Assembly (NCBI GenBank): GCA_913057145.1 | Contig: CAJXNJ010000002.1 | Span: 1 to 64,000 of the forward strand | Source: an uncultured Ectothiorhodospiraceae bacterium | GTDB taxonomy: Bacteria > Pseudomonadota > Gammaproteobacteria > Nitrococcales > Nitrococcaceae | Length of the DNA: 64,000 nucleotides | Direction of reading: 5' to 3' | Shown here: piece after piece, positions 1 to 9,677 of the stretch | Numbering within the stretch: position 1 is the first letter of the stretch | Layout: each line of letters opens with the position of its first letter | Position numbers and translations under genes: made by a program | Notes under the pieces: model-generated | What the model saw: only the letters and a program-made list of their open reading frames with translations | The model's database searches: none | What the model was told of the DNA's origin: nothing

Positions 1-2
1 TG

Positions 3-3000
3 AACACCCGAATCCTCTCAGCCAGTGGCGATATCGGCCTGCTCGGCGCGGCCGGCGGTAAAACCGATGCTCAGGGTCAGAACAGCTACGGCATCTACTC
101 CACCGCACAGGCCATCTATATCGGCCGTGATGCCAGTCGTAGTACGGCCACCGGCGATATCCTGCTGCAGGCCGATTCCATGGAGTTCGTCAATGATTCC
201 GACCAGCGGCTGCAGGTCTCAAGCAGCGGTAATCTTTTGATTCGGCCTGAAAATTTGGATACAGATATTGAATTCGGCAACGCCGGGAGCCTCCCCGAAC
301 TCGGCGGTCAGAAGACGCTTTATTTGGGTGAGAACTGGTTTGATGGCAGTGAAACGGGTGTTTTTCTGTCTGCGCCGCTGGTGACTTCCTCCAGTGTCGA
401 TGGTGATACCCAAACGCTGGTTATCGAAGGGAACGCCGGTGGTGATTTCAAGCTGATCCTGCCGGACGGCAATGGCAGTTTTATTACGACCGCGGATATT
501 ACGTATACGGATGACCTGACCGCATTAGCCAGCTTGGTCGGTGCAGCGCTAAGCAACGCATCGATAGGGGTTGCCTCAGTTGTTCCCAATGCCGGAGCCG
601 GTGCACTGACCGTCAACTTTACAAACGAGCAGTCTGAGTTGCTACTAGGAGACACGACGGCTAACACAGTCAGCTTTCCGGCAATTTCGGTTGGAAATGA
701 AGCGCTCAGCGGCCAAATACGGGTCAATGCGTCCACGCAGTTCAGAGATAATCTCAACCTCCTCGCAGGCGAGCGTCGAGCCGGTGTGACGAAGAGCGTG
801 GTGATCAACTCGCCCCTCAGTGTGCAGGCACAGCCGAATAACGCTCTCGTGGGCGGCAATGCCGCGGGCGATGGGGACGGTGGGACGCTATTTATTAATG
901 CGGACTTTCTGGGAGTTAACCAGAGTGCCGGGGCAACCGCCAAGGCGCCTATTACCGCGGACACGCTCTTCCTCGCGGGGGACGAAGATTTCGTCATGAC
1001 CGGCGATAATCTGGTTAACCGTCTGGGCGCGTTCATTGACGGGCGACTGGCGTTCAACAACACCCGCGCGCTAACGCTCGATTCAGCATCGGTCGACTAT
1101 CGGGCGTTGAACAGTTTGAATGAAACAAATGGCGAACTGACGTTTGGCGCAGTAACCACAAGCACCTCCGGTGTCGGGGTCAGCCAGAATCAGCAGATTG
1201 ATATTCGTGTTACCGATGGTGATCTCACGCTCAATGCCGAGATCAGGGTCGCAGGCTCTCCGGATCCATTTACTCCGTCGACCGGCATTGTCAGTCTCGC
1301 CGCAACGGCCGGCAGGATCACACAAACGACGACTGACCCGGGCAACATTATTTTTGCCGATGCGCTTTACCTATCGGCCGATGAGGACACCAGCAGTCTC
1401 ACCAATGCCAATCAGGTCAATCATCTCGCGGGCGATTTCACGGCCGCCAATGATGCCGGGCTGACGCTCACTGTCGATCGCAGCCTCGAGATTGATCGCG
1501 TCTCAGTGACCACGCTCACTGCAGATCCGAACTCGGTGCTGGGAGCGGTGACAACAGGTTCAGTTGATCATGACGGGCTCATTGCCGCCGGCGGTACGGT
1601 CGTGCTGACGGTGGACGGCGATGGCGCTCAGGCCAATCTGACCCAGTCTGCCAATGGCCCGGTCCAAGTCGAGGCATTGCGGGTCAACCTGCCCAATGGC
1701 GCGTTGACACTGGAGAATGCCAGCAACCAGATCGATACCATTGCGGCGGATCTTCAGACCGGCAGCCGAGATTTCAGCTTACGCAATGCCGGCGGCATGA
1801 CAGTGGGCACGGTAGATTCGCTTAATGGGATCAGCCTCGGTTCGGGAGGCAATATCCGCATTGCTCTTGAATCCGGAACACTAACGCTGGAGCAAGCAAT
1901 TCTCACGAGCACAACGGGCACGCTTGATCTGCGCGCCGGGGGCGATATCGCCTTCGCCCCGGAGACGTCGATTACTGCACCTTTCAACAGCCTGTCGACA
2001 GGCACTGGCATAGCCCAGCTGATCGCTGGGGGTGCCATCACAACCACCAAGGCGGCCGGCAATGATTTTGTCGCCGTCAACTCAGGTGGCGCAGTCCGCC
2101 TGCAGGCGGTCACCGGCATCGGTACCGATGCCAACCGACTCGAACTGCGCAATGTCCCGACGCTGGCGGCGAGCGATGGCACTGGCGGGATCTGGATTAC
2201 GCGCACGGACATGAATACCTCTGGTGACTTGTTGACCGTTGGCAGTGTCGCAGCGCTCAATCCGGACTGGCCGGCCGCAACAACGGTAACGCCTGACCCG
2301 CTCACTGGTCTGACTACGACTGGCGATAACGCGCCTATTACGCTGGTCGCCGCCGGTACTGACGCCGACCTGAGCATCAGCAAGGCCGTTGACGCGAATG
2401 GCAGCGGGGATGTGGATCTTCGGGCAGGGGGTTCGGGTGGTCTTCTGATTGATTCCAACGATAGCGGTCTGGTGCATAGCGATTCAGGCACCATTCAGCT
2501 GATCGCGGGTGGAAATATTTCGGCGAACACTAATAGCAACACCACACCGGATAACGAAATCGAGACTACTGGCGCAGTCCTGCTCAACGCCGGTGGCGCT
2601 ATCGGTGCCAACGCTCAGCGAATCGAGCTATCCGGCAATGGGTTGACCATGGCGGCAAAAGCGGCTGACAGCATTTATCTTCGTCAGCACGATGGCAGTG
2701 CCACGGTCGGTAATGTGGCAGGCGTAAACGGTGCTGATTCGCTTGATGGCCTGGTGGCCACGGCGAATGACGGAAACATCGTTTTATCAAGCAGAGATGG
2801 TTCGCTAACGGTTGCACGCACCGTTCAGTCGCACGGCACAGGCTTTATCGATTTGCGGGCATCCGGTACAGGGTCCGATATCAATCTCAATTTGTTTACG
2901 ACTAATGATGACGACACAACGGCCGATGCAATTCTTGTGGCAGGCTCGAGCGGTTTAGTTCAAGTCATTGCCGAGGATGCGATTACAGTTGGCCAAGCAA

Positions 3001-6000
3001 CCGATGTCACCGCGCCGGCGGAAATTCAAACAGACGGCAGTGTGCTGTTGCAGGCCGGATCCACCATTGGCTCCCAAAGCAACGAACTTGAAATTGGTAG
3101 CAGCAGTAATTCCGGTTCGACCACGATTGCCACTCACAGTGGTAATGCCCAGTGGTTGGGTGGCACCAACGGCAATATCGTTGTCGGATCAGTGACCGCA
3201 CAACAAGACAACGCGATTGATCCCGATATTGTTGCTACCACTCGCTCTGGTCTCACGACCACGGCCAATAACGGCTCGATTACGCTGATCACCGACGGCG
3301 GCAATCTGACAGTGGCTCAGGCGGTTACTGCTCACGGCAGTGGCTACATCGATCTGCGCACGGGCGGTTCCGGTGACATCGCCATCGATAATGATGGTAC
3401 GGCCAGTGGTGGCGGCGCAGTAATTTCCGATATATCTGCAGGTAGTGACGCTGGCAAACTGATCTCGGGTACCGGAACGGTTCAGTTGTCGGCCGGAGGC
3501 GGATCTGGTGGCTCGATTACCGTCACGAGCGCGACCGACGGTGTGGCGGAAATCGATACCTCTGGTGATGTGTTTATGGAGGCCGGTGAAAATATCGGTG
3601 CCACTAATAAGCGCATCGAGATGGATGACGTGGCGACGCTGGCTGGGCGTACGCTGTCTGCTGGCGCGGATAACGCTATTTACCTACGCCGACTTGGTAC
3701 CAGCGCCACAGGGGACGCGATCACCGTGGGCTCGGTGACTTTGGTGGGTACGCCTGGCTCCCCGGTGATATCGGGCCTTACTACCGGCGGTAATAACGCC
3801 CCGATCACCCTGACCACGCAGGGCGGCAACCTGATCGTCACGCAGGATATCCAGGCAAATGGACACGGCAACGTAGACCTGCGCACGGCATCCGGACGGG
3901 CGGGCAGTATTCAGATCAATGGTGGACAGATCCGCTCCGGCGCCTCCGGTGATGGCACAGGCACCATTCAGCTGCTATCGGGCAGCGCGATAACCACCAC
4001 GGATACAACCGCTATCGATGAGATCGCCACTGCAGGCGCTGTCCTGTTAAGAGCCGATGGTGCTATCGGTTCGACCGATAATCGAATTGAGCTAGCCGGC
4101 GATCTGACGCTCAGCACGACCAGTACTGATGAGCAGTGGATCCGTCAGACGAGCGGTAATTTGCTGGTTCGGACGGTTTCTTCAATCGCCGATAATTTGG
4201 ATAACGCGGTTAGCGGTGATTTTTCCGGTCTCACGACGACCGCCAACAATGGCGCAATTGCTCTGACCGCGGACGCTGGCGATTTAACCATCGCACAGGT
4301 GGTTGAGGCGCATGGCAGTGGTGACATCGATCTGCGTACAGCGGATTCCGGCGATATCACGATCGATAACGATGGCAGCGGTGATACCGGTCAGTTGGTT
4401 GCCAATGATGCGACCAGTACTGTTCAGCTGATTGCCGGCGGCGCCATTACGACAACCAGCAGCAATGGTTCAGTCAACGAGGTTGCGTCACCCGGATTGG
4501 TACGTCTTGAGGCCGGTGATGAAATCGGCAGCACGACGAATCGTATCGAACTCGATAACGTCATCACCGTGGCCGCAGAGGCCGGCGAGGGCGGCCTTTG
4601 GCTGCGCGGAATGGAGAGCGCAGCGGTACTTACCATCGGTTCAGTGGATGGCGTCAATGGCGCTTCGACACTGAATGGGCTTACGACCGATTTTGCCGGT
4701 GCGCCAATCACTCTCAGTACGGTCGGTGGTGGTCTGACGGTGTTGGAAGACATCCAGACAGCTGGTAACGGCAACATCGATCTGCGCACGGGTAGCGCTG
4801 GCTCGGGTGATATCGCCATTAACAATGACGCTCAGATACGCTCGGGCGCCGCCGGCGATGGCACTGGCACCATTCAGCTGCTGTCGGCTGGCGCAATTAC
4901 GACGGATACGCTGTCAGGAGACGACACTCCTGATGATGAGATTGTCACCGGTGGAAGTGTGCTGTTGGATGCCGCCGGAGAAATTGGGTACGTCGGCGGA
5001 GATGGCGAAGACGATAATCGCATTGAGATTGCGGGTGCGAATGGCATTGCTGCGCGGAGTGGCGGGATTCAGTTGCTTCGTCAGACCGAGGGTGATGCCG
5101 TTGTCGGATCGGTGACAGCCATTGGAACGGACAATAACCTCGATAATCTGGCCAACACGCTCAATGGACTGGTGACGACGGATGGCAGTGGTTATGTCAG
5201 TTTCTTCGTTGCCGATGGCACCTTGACTATTACCGAGAATGTCGTCACTCATACTGCCGGGCCCATCGATTTGCGAACGGGTGGCACGGCAAAGAACATC
5301 GCGATCAATAACGGGGCCGCGCTTCTGCCCGGCGGTGGGACTGGCAGTGGCTTGATTCAGCTGATTGCCTCCGGCGGGATTCAGACTGATGGCACCAGTG
5401 ATGAGACGCCGCAGTTGCGGAACCAATTCGGCGTGCTGCTCACCGCGGACAGTGGCGCCATTGGTTCAGCCTCGAATCCGCTGCGTCTTGCCGGTAACAA
5501 CCAGGTAACGGCGAGTGCCTCTGGTGAGGGTCATGGTATCTATCTAAGGCAGGTCAGTGAGAACCTGACGATCGCCGGTGGAGTTGCCTTTCCGACAACG
5601 GATAGTAGTGATGATAATGCGGCCGTCGACCAGTCTGATCTTACGACTGAGTCTGGCCCGATTGTTGCGGTCAGCGTGGCGGGTAATTTGGTGCTGACCG
5701 ACGATACTTATGATGGTGTACGCATCAACGCTGGCGGCGCCGACGGCCATGTTCGGCTTGAGACGGAGACCAATCAGAACGTAACCCTCAACGCCGGCGT
5801 CACGGCGGGTGGTAGCGTCAGCCTCATCTCCGATGGGTCGCTGACGCAGGCAGCTGGAGTTGAAGTCATCTCCGGCACAGCAAGTACGGAGGATGACGGC
5901 ACCATCGCCGTTGAAGTGATCAGCGACATTACGATGGCCGGCGATTCCATCCTGCGCACCAATGGTGATGATGTGCTGGTGTTGTCGGCTTCCGGTGATA

Positions 6001-7544
6001 TCGCGCTGGGTCAGATCGATGCGACCGACAGCGGTTCAGCGCGCGTCTCTGCGGTTAAGGGCTCAATCACCAATGCCGATACCAGCGACAGCGAGACCAA
6101 TGTCACCGCCAACGGCGTCCAGCTCTTTGCTGAGAAGGCAATGGGTGTCGATACGAGGCCCATCGTGCTTGATGCGACAACCGTGGCCGCTGAGGCAACG
6201 ACGGGCGGTATTTTTATCGGCGGCGAGAGCAGCAGTGAGCTGAATATCGGCGAGGTGACTGCCATCACCGTGAACCGGGTCGGGACCAATGGCGGGATCA
6301 ATCAACTTGAAACCGACCAGATCACGGTTCTCTCGGGCCTCGCCACCGCCGGCGAGGATATCGACGTTAACACCAACGATGCCAACCTCAACATCGGTGG
6401 CACGGTCACCACGGGCGGCACCAATAATGGCAACATTTCACTGGGCACAACCGGAGGCACGGGTTCTCTGATCGCTCAGGACGGCGTCGATATCATCGGC
6501 AACACGCTGGTGGTGGATGTCGCAGGCGATGCGCTGCTTACACTGCCCAATCGCGCCGAAGGGGTTGATGGTACAACGCTTTTCGCTAACGCCTTTGGCC
6601 CGGAGAGTGTCAGTCGTATCAGCGGTTCTGTGGGTGGGGCTTTGTACTTCGCCCGCAATGGCGATGTCACGATTGTTCAGGCACCGGATGCAGCGGCTGA
6701 AGACCCGGGCATAAGCGCCGACTACGTCTGGATTCGCGCCGCGGACAACCTCACGCTAGACGCGCCGATTGTGCTGAACGCGGGCCGCACGGCACCGGAT
6801 AGCACCATCGCCAATCGCGGCGTCATCCTTGCCGCCGGTGATACCTTCCGCAACAACACCGGTGTCGGTGCGAATGCCATTCAGGCAGGCGATGCCGGCT
6901 GGCTGATTTATGACACTAACCCGCTTAATGACCTGACCCGTCTGGGTCAACTGCAGCCGCAGTTCCGCTTTTTTGAGCGCCGTTACGACAATGCCAAGCC
7001 CGGCATTATCCTGCCCCCGGGTAACGGCTATGTCTCCACCATGCCGTTGTATTTGCCCGAGACGCTCGATGTTGAGCTTGGTGATAGTGACGGCGGCAGC
7101 ATGGTTACCGTCGGCGCACCGCCGCTGCCGGTGGCCCCGACACCCATCGACACCACTACTATCCCGTTGCCGGTAGCTATCCCGGGCACGGATGTTGGGT
7201 TGCCGCGGGTGATTGCCCCGGGCAGCGATGCAGCAGGCTTTGGTGCTATGCTCGCGATCGCCGTTGAAGCCAACCGCGGCTTTAGTGCCTCGCTTGCCGA
7301 TGCCCTGGGGGATGCGCGATTTATCTCAGCACAGCTTGCCAACGGTGATCCTCTGCCGGATTGGCTTGAGGTGGTGGTTGACGGCGGGCAGCCGGTGTTA
7401 AAGGGCATGGTGCCGGTGGATTTCCGCGGCTCACTCACCGTTCGCATTAATGCCGGTGATGCCGAGGCCGGTGCGGTTGGCGCGGTCGAGCTGCAACTAA
7501 TCGCCGGCCTTGATGGAGCGCCTGATCTGACTCAGGCACCTTAA
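3..7544 (+). CDS. Giant haemagglutinin-like repeat protein (5' end outside window)
   Basis: The frame is open from base 3, so the gene begins upstream and the ATG at 180 is only internal; at least 2,513 residues are visible. The sequence is rich in Gly, Thr, Asp, Asn and Ser, and I saw no cysteine, as in secreted beta-helical adhesins. Between about 2380 and 5600 an imperfect unit of roughly 140-170 residues recurs about seven times, marked by IDLRTG, TIQLIAGGAI, NRIEL, LRQ, VGSV, GLTT and LTV. Near the C-terminus (about 6890-7050) is a WLIYDTNP...QPQFRFFERRY segment like those ending filamentous-haemagglutinin-type proteins. A putative Ig/cadherin-like domain follows (PLPDWLEV at about 7350). 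It is first in a run of co-directional export-like genes and is the likely cargo. No TpsB-type pore lies in the window. Family is inferred; the N-terminal secretion signal cannot be seen. Confidence 0.8.
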   Translation, partial: NTRILSASGDIGLLGAAGGKTDAQGQNSYGIYSTAQAIYIGRDASRSTATGDILLQADSMEFVNDSDQRLQVSSSGNLLIRPENLDTDIEFGNAGSLPELGGQKTLYLGENWFDGSETGVFLSAPLVTSSSVDGDTQTLVIEGNAGGDFKLILPDGNGSFITTADITYTDDLTALASLVGAALSNASIGVASVVPNAGAGALTVNFTNEQSELLLGDTTANTVSFPAISVGNEALSGQIRVNASTQFRDNLNLLAGERRAGVTKSVVINSPLSVQAQPNNALVGGNAAGDGDGGTLFINADFLGVNQSAGATAKAPITADTLFLAGDEDFVMTGDNLVNRLGAFIDGRLAFNNTRALTLDSASVDYRALNSLNETNGELTFGAVTTSTSGVGVSQNQQIDIRVTDGDLTLNAEIRVAGSPDPFTPSTGIVSLAATAGRITQTTTDPGNIIFADALYLSADEDTSSLTNANQVNHLAGDFTAANDAGLTLTVDRSLEIDRVSVTTLTADPNSVLGAVTTGSVDHDGLIAAGGTVVLTVDGDGAQANLTQSANGPVQVEALRVNLPNGALTLENASNQIDTIAADLQTGSRDFSLRNAGGMTVGTVDSLNGISLGSGGNIRIALESGTLTLEQAILTSTTGTLDLRAGGDIAFAPETSITAPFNSLSTGTGIAQLIAGGAITTTKAAGNDFVAVNSGGAVRLQAVTGIGTDANRLELRNVPTLAASDGTGGIWITRTDMNTSGDLLTVGSVAALNPDWPAATTVTPDPLTGLTTTGDNAPITLVAAGTDADLSISKAVDANGSGDVDLRAGGSGGLLIDSNDSGLVHSDSGTIQLIAGGNISANTNSNTTPDNEIETTGAVLLNAGGAIGANAQRIELSGNGLTMAAKAADSIYLRQHDGSATVGNVAGVNGADSLDGLVATANDGNIVLSSRDGSLTVARTVQSHGTGFIDLRASGTGSDINLNLFTTNDDDTTADAILVAGSSGLVQVIAEDAITVGQATDVTAPAEIQTDGSVLLQAGSTIGSQSNELEIGSSSNSGSTTIATHSGNAQWLGGTNGNIVVGSVTAQQDNAIDPDIVATTRSGLTTTANNGSITLITDGGNLTVAQAVTAHGSGYIDLRTGGSGDIAIDNDGTASGGGAVISDISAGSDAGKLISGTGTVQLSAGGGSGGSITVTSATDGVAEIDTSGDVFMEAGENIGATNKRIEMDDVATLAGRTLSAGADNAIYLRRLGTSATGDAITVGSVTLVGTPGSPVISGLTTGGNNAPITLTTQGGNLIVTQDIQANGHGNVDLRTASGRAGSIQINGGQIRSGASGDGTGTIQLLSGSAITTTDTTAIDEIATAGAVLLRADGAIGSTDNRIELAGDLTLSTTSTDEQWIRQTSGNLLVRTVSSIADNLDNAVSGDFSGLTTTANNGAIALTADAGDLTIAQVVEAHGSGDIDLRTADSGDITIDNDGSGDTGQLVANDATSTVQLIAGGAITTTSSNGSVNEVASPGLVRLEAGDEIGSTTNRIELDNVITVAAEAGEGGLWLRGMESAAVLTIGSVDGVNGASTLNGLTTDFAGAPITLSTVGGGLTVLEDIQTAGNGNIDLRTGSAGSGDIAINNDAQIRSGAAGDGTGTIQLLSAGAITTDTLSGDDTPDDEIVTGGSVLLDAAGEIGYVGGDGEDDNRIEIAGANGIAARSGGIQLLRQTEGDAVVGSVTAIGTDNNLDNLANTLNGLVTTDGSGYVSFFVADGTLTITENVVTHTAGPIDLRTGGTAKNIAINNGAALLPGGGTGSGLIQLIASGGIQTDGTSDETPQLRNQFGVLLTADSGAIGSASNPLRLAGNNQVTASASGEGHGIYLRQVSENLTIAGGVAFPTTDSSDDNAAVDQSDLTTESGPIVAVSVAGNLVLTDDTYDGVRINAGGADGHVRLETETNQNVTLNAGVTAGGSVSLISDGSLTQAAGVEVISGTASTEDDGTIAVEVISDITMAGDSILRTNGDDVLVLSASGDIALGQIDATDSGSARVSAVKGSITNADTSDSETNVTANGVQLFAEKAMGVDTRPIVLDATTVAAEATTGGIFIGGESSSELNIGEVTAITVNRVGTNGGINQLETDQITVLSGLATAGEDIDVNTNDANLNIGGTVTTGGTNNGNISLGTTGGTGSLIAQDGVDIIGNTLVVDVAGDALLTLPNRAEGVDGTTLFANAFGPESVSRISGSVGGALYFARNGDVTIVQAPDAAAEDPGISADYVWIRAADNLTLDAPIVLNAGRTAPDSTIANRGVILAAGDTFRNNTGVGANAIQAGDAGWLIYDTNPLNDLTRLGQLQPQFRFFERRYDNAKPGIILPPGNGYVSTMPLYLPETLDVELGDSDGGSMVTVGAPPLPVAPTPIDTTTIPLPVAIPGTDVGLPRVIAPGSDAAGFGAMLAIAVEANRGFSASLADALGDARFISAQLANGDPLPDWLEVVVDGGQPVLKGMVPVDFRGSLTVRINAGDAEAGAVGAVELQLIAGLDGAPDLTQAP
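2380..5600 (+). repeat. In-frame degenerate repeat array of the giant protein
   Basis: About seven imperfect copies of a 430-520 bp coding unit. Anchors are the segments encoding (V/I)DLR(T/A) at about 2415, 2845, 3350, 3877, 4327, 4777 and 5263. Each copy carries the same ordered short motifs (IDLRTG, GTIQL, VLL.AG..IG, RIEL, VGSV, GLTT, LTV). Copies are diverged at the DNA level, so this is old protein repetition, not recent tandem duplication. Confidence 0.75.
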
Positions 7545-7582
7545 GCGAAGCAATAAACAGTAGGAATAGTCTGGAGTGATAA

Positions 7583-7900
7583 ATGGCTGAGCAGAAAAAA
7601 ACCGCGGCTGATAGTGCCTCTGGCGCTGAGCAGCCCCAGGCCCCCGAGGTGCGCTGGGATGACAGCGAGATGCAGTCAAGCTATGCCAATGTCTGCAATG
7701 TGCAGGGCACCCGTGAGGAAATCGTGCTTTTATTTGGTGCCAACCAGTCACTGATGCAGGATCTCAGCCAGCCGGTCAACATCAAGCTCTCCAATCGCAT
7801 TATGCTGAATCCGGCAGCGGCCAAGCGCTTCTCGATCCTCTTGCAGATGGGCCTTGAGCAGTACGAAAAGAAATACGGTGAGATCAAGCTCAGCGAGTAG
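7583..7900 (+). CDS. DUF3467 family protein
   Basis: A 105-residue protein with a low-complexity N-terminus of about 30 residues, then a DUF3467-like core: SYANVCNVQGTREEIVLLFG, NIKLSNRIMLNPAAAKRF and a final LEQYEKKYGEI helix. There is no signal peptide or membrane segment, so it is probably cytoplasmic. The biochemical role of the family is unknown to me. The ATG at 7583 follows a GGAG-type ribosome site, 38 bases after the giant gene's stop. Its 3' end overlaps the start of the next gene, which argues for translational coupling. Its place between the giant protein and the HlyD/M50/SecA-like genes suggests an accessory or chaperone-like job in export, which is inference only. Confidence 0.8.
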   Translation: MAEQKKTAADSASGAEQPQAPEVRWDDSEMQSSYANVCNVQGTREEIVLLFGANQSLMQDLSQPVNIKLSNRIMLNPAAAKRFSILLQMGLEQYEKKYGEIKLSE

Positions 7901-9674
7901 CAGCGCCTGGTCCGGCCTGCTCGAGGAGAGCACCGAGGGCATCTTTCACACGGTATGGCTGGCCCGCCTGGCTGATGAGGTGGGCTGGCCGGATGAGCTG
8001 GTGCTGGTGCTCGGCCCGGAAAATACCGGGCCATTTGCGCCCGTTGCCACCTGGCCGCACCAGACCCCTTGTTCACAAGCTCTGCAGGCGCTCTGCGAGC
8101 AGTCGTTGGCAATGCGCCGGGCGGTCAGCGAGCAGCGCGACGGTCGCAGTTATTTGGCCCAACCGGTGCTGCGCGGTGCGGATATGCTGGGCGTGGTGGG
8201 GCTCGGCCTCGAGGGCCCGCTTAGCGTTGATTTGCGCAATCGCCTGAGCCTGGCATTGGGCTGGCTGCTGGCGCATCCCTCGCTGCATCCGGACAAAGGT
8301 GATGGTGAGCTTAGTGAGCGGCTGTTGCTGCTGCTCGAACTCCTGCTCTCAACACATGGTGAATCCCCTTCTACCGAAACCTTTCAGACCGTGCTCTCGG
8401 AGGCGGCGGTGCGGCTTGGTTGTGATCGGGTGTCACTCGGTAGTGTGCGCGGCCAGCGCATTCGATTGCTGGCGCTTTCACAGGCGGCCAACTTCTCACG
8501 TCGCATTGATTTAACCCGGGCCCTGGAAGAGGCCATGGATGAGGCGGCCGATCAGGCCAGCACGCTGCAGGTACCGGCCGATCCCGAAACGCTGGCTACA
8601 ACGCGCGCCCATCAGGCACTGGCCGCCGATCAGGGTAATGCCTGGATTACCACGGTGCCTTTTACCTTAAGTGAGGGCCATTACGGGGCGATGACCTTTG
8701 AATGGGCGGATGAGCCTGATGAGCAAACCCGCGGTGTCGCCGAGGGTATGGCCGCTGTGGTCGGGCGCGTACTGCTTGAGCGCGAGCTCTCGGATCTCTC
8801 GCTCTGGGGGGCGCTGCGCCGCTCAACCCGTCGTCAGCTGACCCGGTTATTCGGGCCGCGTTACCTGGGGCGTAAATTGCTTGCAGCCGCGTTGATCGCC
8901 ATCATCGGCTTTTTTAGTTTTGCCACCGGTGAGTTTCGGGTAAAAGCCGATGCCGCGCTTGAAGGTGCGGTGGTGCGCACGCTCTCGGCACCTTTTGATG
9001 GCTTTGTCGATGGCGCCTTTCATCGAGCCGGGCAGCGGGTATCGGCGGGTACAGTGATTGCCAGTCTGGATGATCGCGATCTGCGCCTTGAACTACTCGG
9101 GCAGGCCAGTCAGCAGGCACGCTTTGAGCGTGAAATGCGCTCGGCGCAGGCAACGCGCGATACTGCCGGCGGGCGGATTGCCGAGGCGCAGATGCGCCAG
9201 GCCGCCGCACAAATGGAAATGACACAGATGATGCTTGAGCGCACCGATATCGTGGCGCCGTTTGATGCCATCATCACCAGTGGCGATCTCTCACAACAAC
9301 TCGGCCGACCGGTGCAGCGCGGTGATGTGCTGTTTGAGCTTGCCCCGATTGCCGATTACCGCGTTGTCATTCAGGTGGATGAAACCGATATCGGTGAGAT
9401 AGCGCCGGGGCAGCGCGGCACGCTGGTGCTCAAAGCCTTCCCCGAGCGTGAAATTGGTTTTCAGGTCAGTCTGATTACCCCGGTTTCTCAACCTGCTGAG
9501 GGCAGCAACCGCTTTCGGGTCGAGGCCGAGCTTGATCAGGTGCTGCCTGCCATGCGCCCGGGCATGGCCGGTGTGGCGCGGGTCAGTATTGATCAGCGGC
9601 ATCTGATTGCCATTTGGACGCGCGATGCCCGTAACTGGCTCTCGCTTGCGTTGTGGCGCTGGTTCGGGGCCTAA
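7878..9674 (+). CDS. GAF-like domain fused to membrane-anchored HlyD-type adaptor
   Basis: A protein of about 598 residues. The first ~330 are soluble and include a GAF-like region (about 140-285, around AAVRLGCDRVSLGSVRG). One membrane helix follows at about 333-354 (LLAAALIAIIGFFSFATG), then a periplasmic HlyD-type region. That region has a biotinyl-lipoyl-like half (APFDGFVDGAFHRAGQRVSAG), a coiled-coil hairpin, the second half (ERTDIVAPFDAIITSGD) and a beta-barrel portion. I chose the GTG at 7878, which overlaps the DUF3467 gene by 23 bp; TTG at 7854 is also possible and neither has a strong ribosome site. HlyD proteins normally bridge an inner-membrane transporter to an outer-membrane channel. 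A cytoplasmic sensor-like domain on the same chain is unusual. The next gene starts 3 bases after this stop. Confidence 0.8.
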   Translation: MRSSSASSSAWSGLLEESTEGIFHTVWLARLADEVGWPDELVLVLGPENTGPFAPVATWPHQTPCSQALQALCEQSLAMRRAVSEQRDGRSYLAQPVLRGADMLGVVGLGLEGPLSVDLRNRLSLALGWLLAHPSLHPDKGDGELSERLLLLLELLLSTHGESPSTETFQTVLSEAAVRLGCDRVSLGSVRGQRIRLLALSQAANFSRRIDLTRALEEAMDEAADQASTLQVPADPETLATTRAHQALAADQGNAWITTVPFTLSEGHYGAMTFEWADEPDEQTRGVAEGMAAVVGRVLLERELSDLSLWGALRRSTRRQLTRLFGPRYLGRKLLAAALIAIIGFFSFATGEFRVKADAALEGAVVRTLSAPFDGFVDGAFHRAGQRVSAGTVIASLDDRDLRLELLGQASQQARFEREMRSAQATRDTAGGRIAEAQMRQAAAQMEMTQMMLERTDIVAPFDAIITSGDLSQQLGRPVQRGDVLFELAPIADYRVVIQVDETDIGEIAPGQRGTLVLKAFPEREIGFQVSLITPVSQPAEGSNRFRVEAELDQVLPAMRPGMAGVARVSIDQRHLIAIWTRDARNWLSLALWRWFGA

Positions 9675-9677
9675 AAA

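Noticed and set aside
320-2494. Antisense open frames of about 247 and 246 codons inside the giant gene
   Set aside because: They are mirror images of the repeat-rich coding strand, have no family motif or ribosome site, and the sense frame is continuous.
2380-5600. Regular repeats considered as a CRISPR array
   Set aside because: Repeats are long, diverged, in frame and protein-coding, with no conserved short direct repeat or cas gene.
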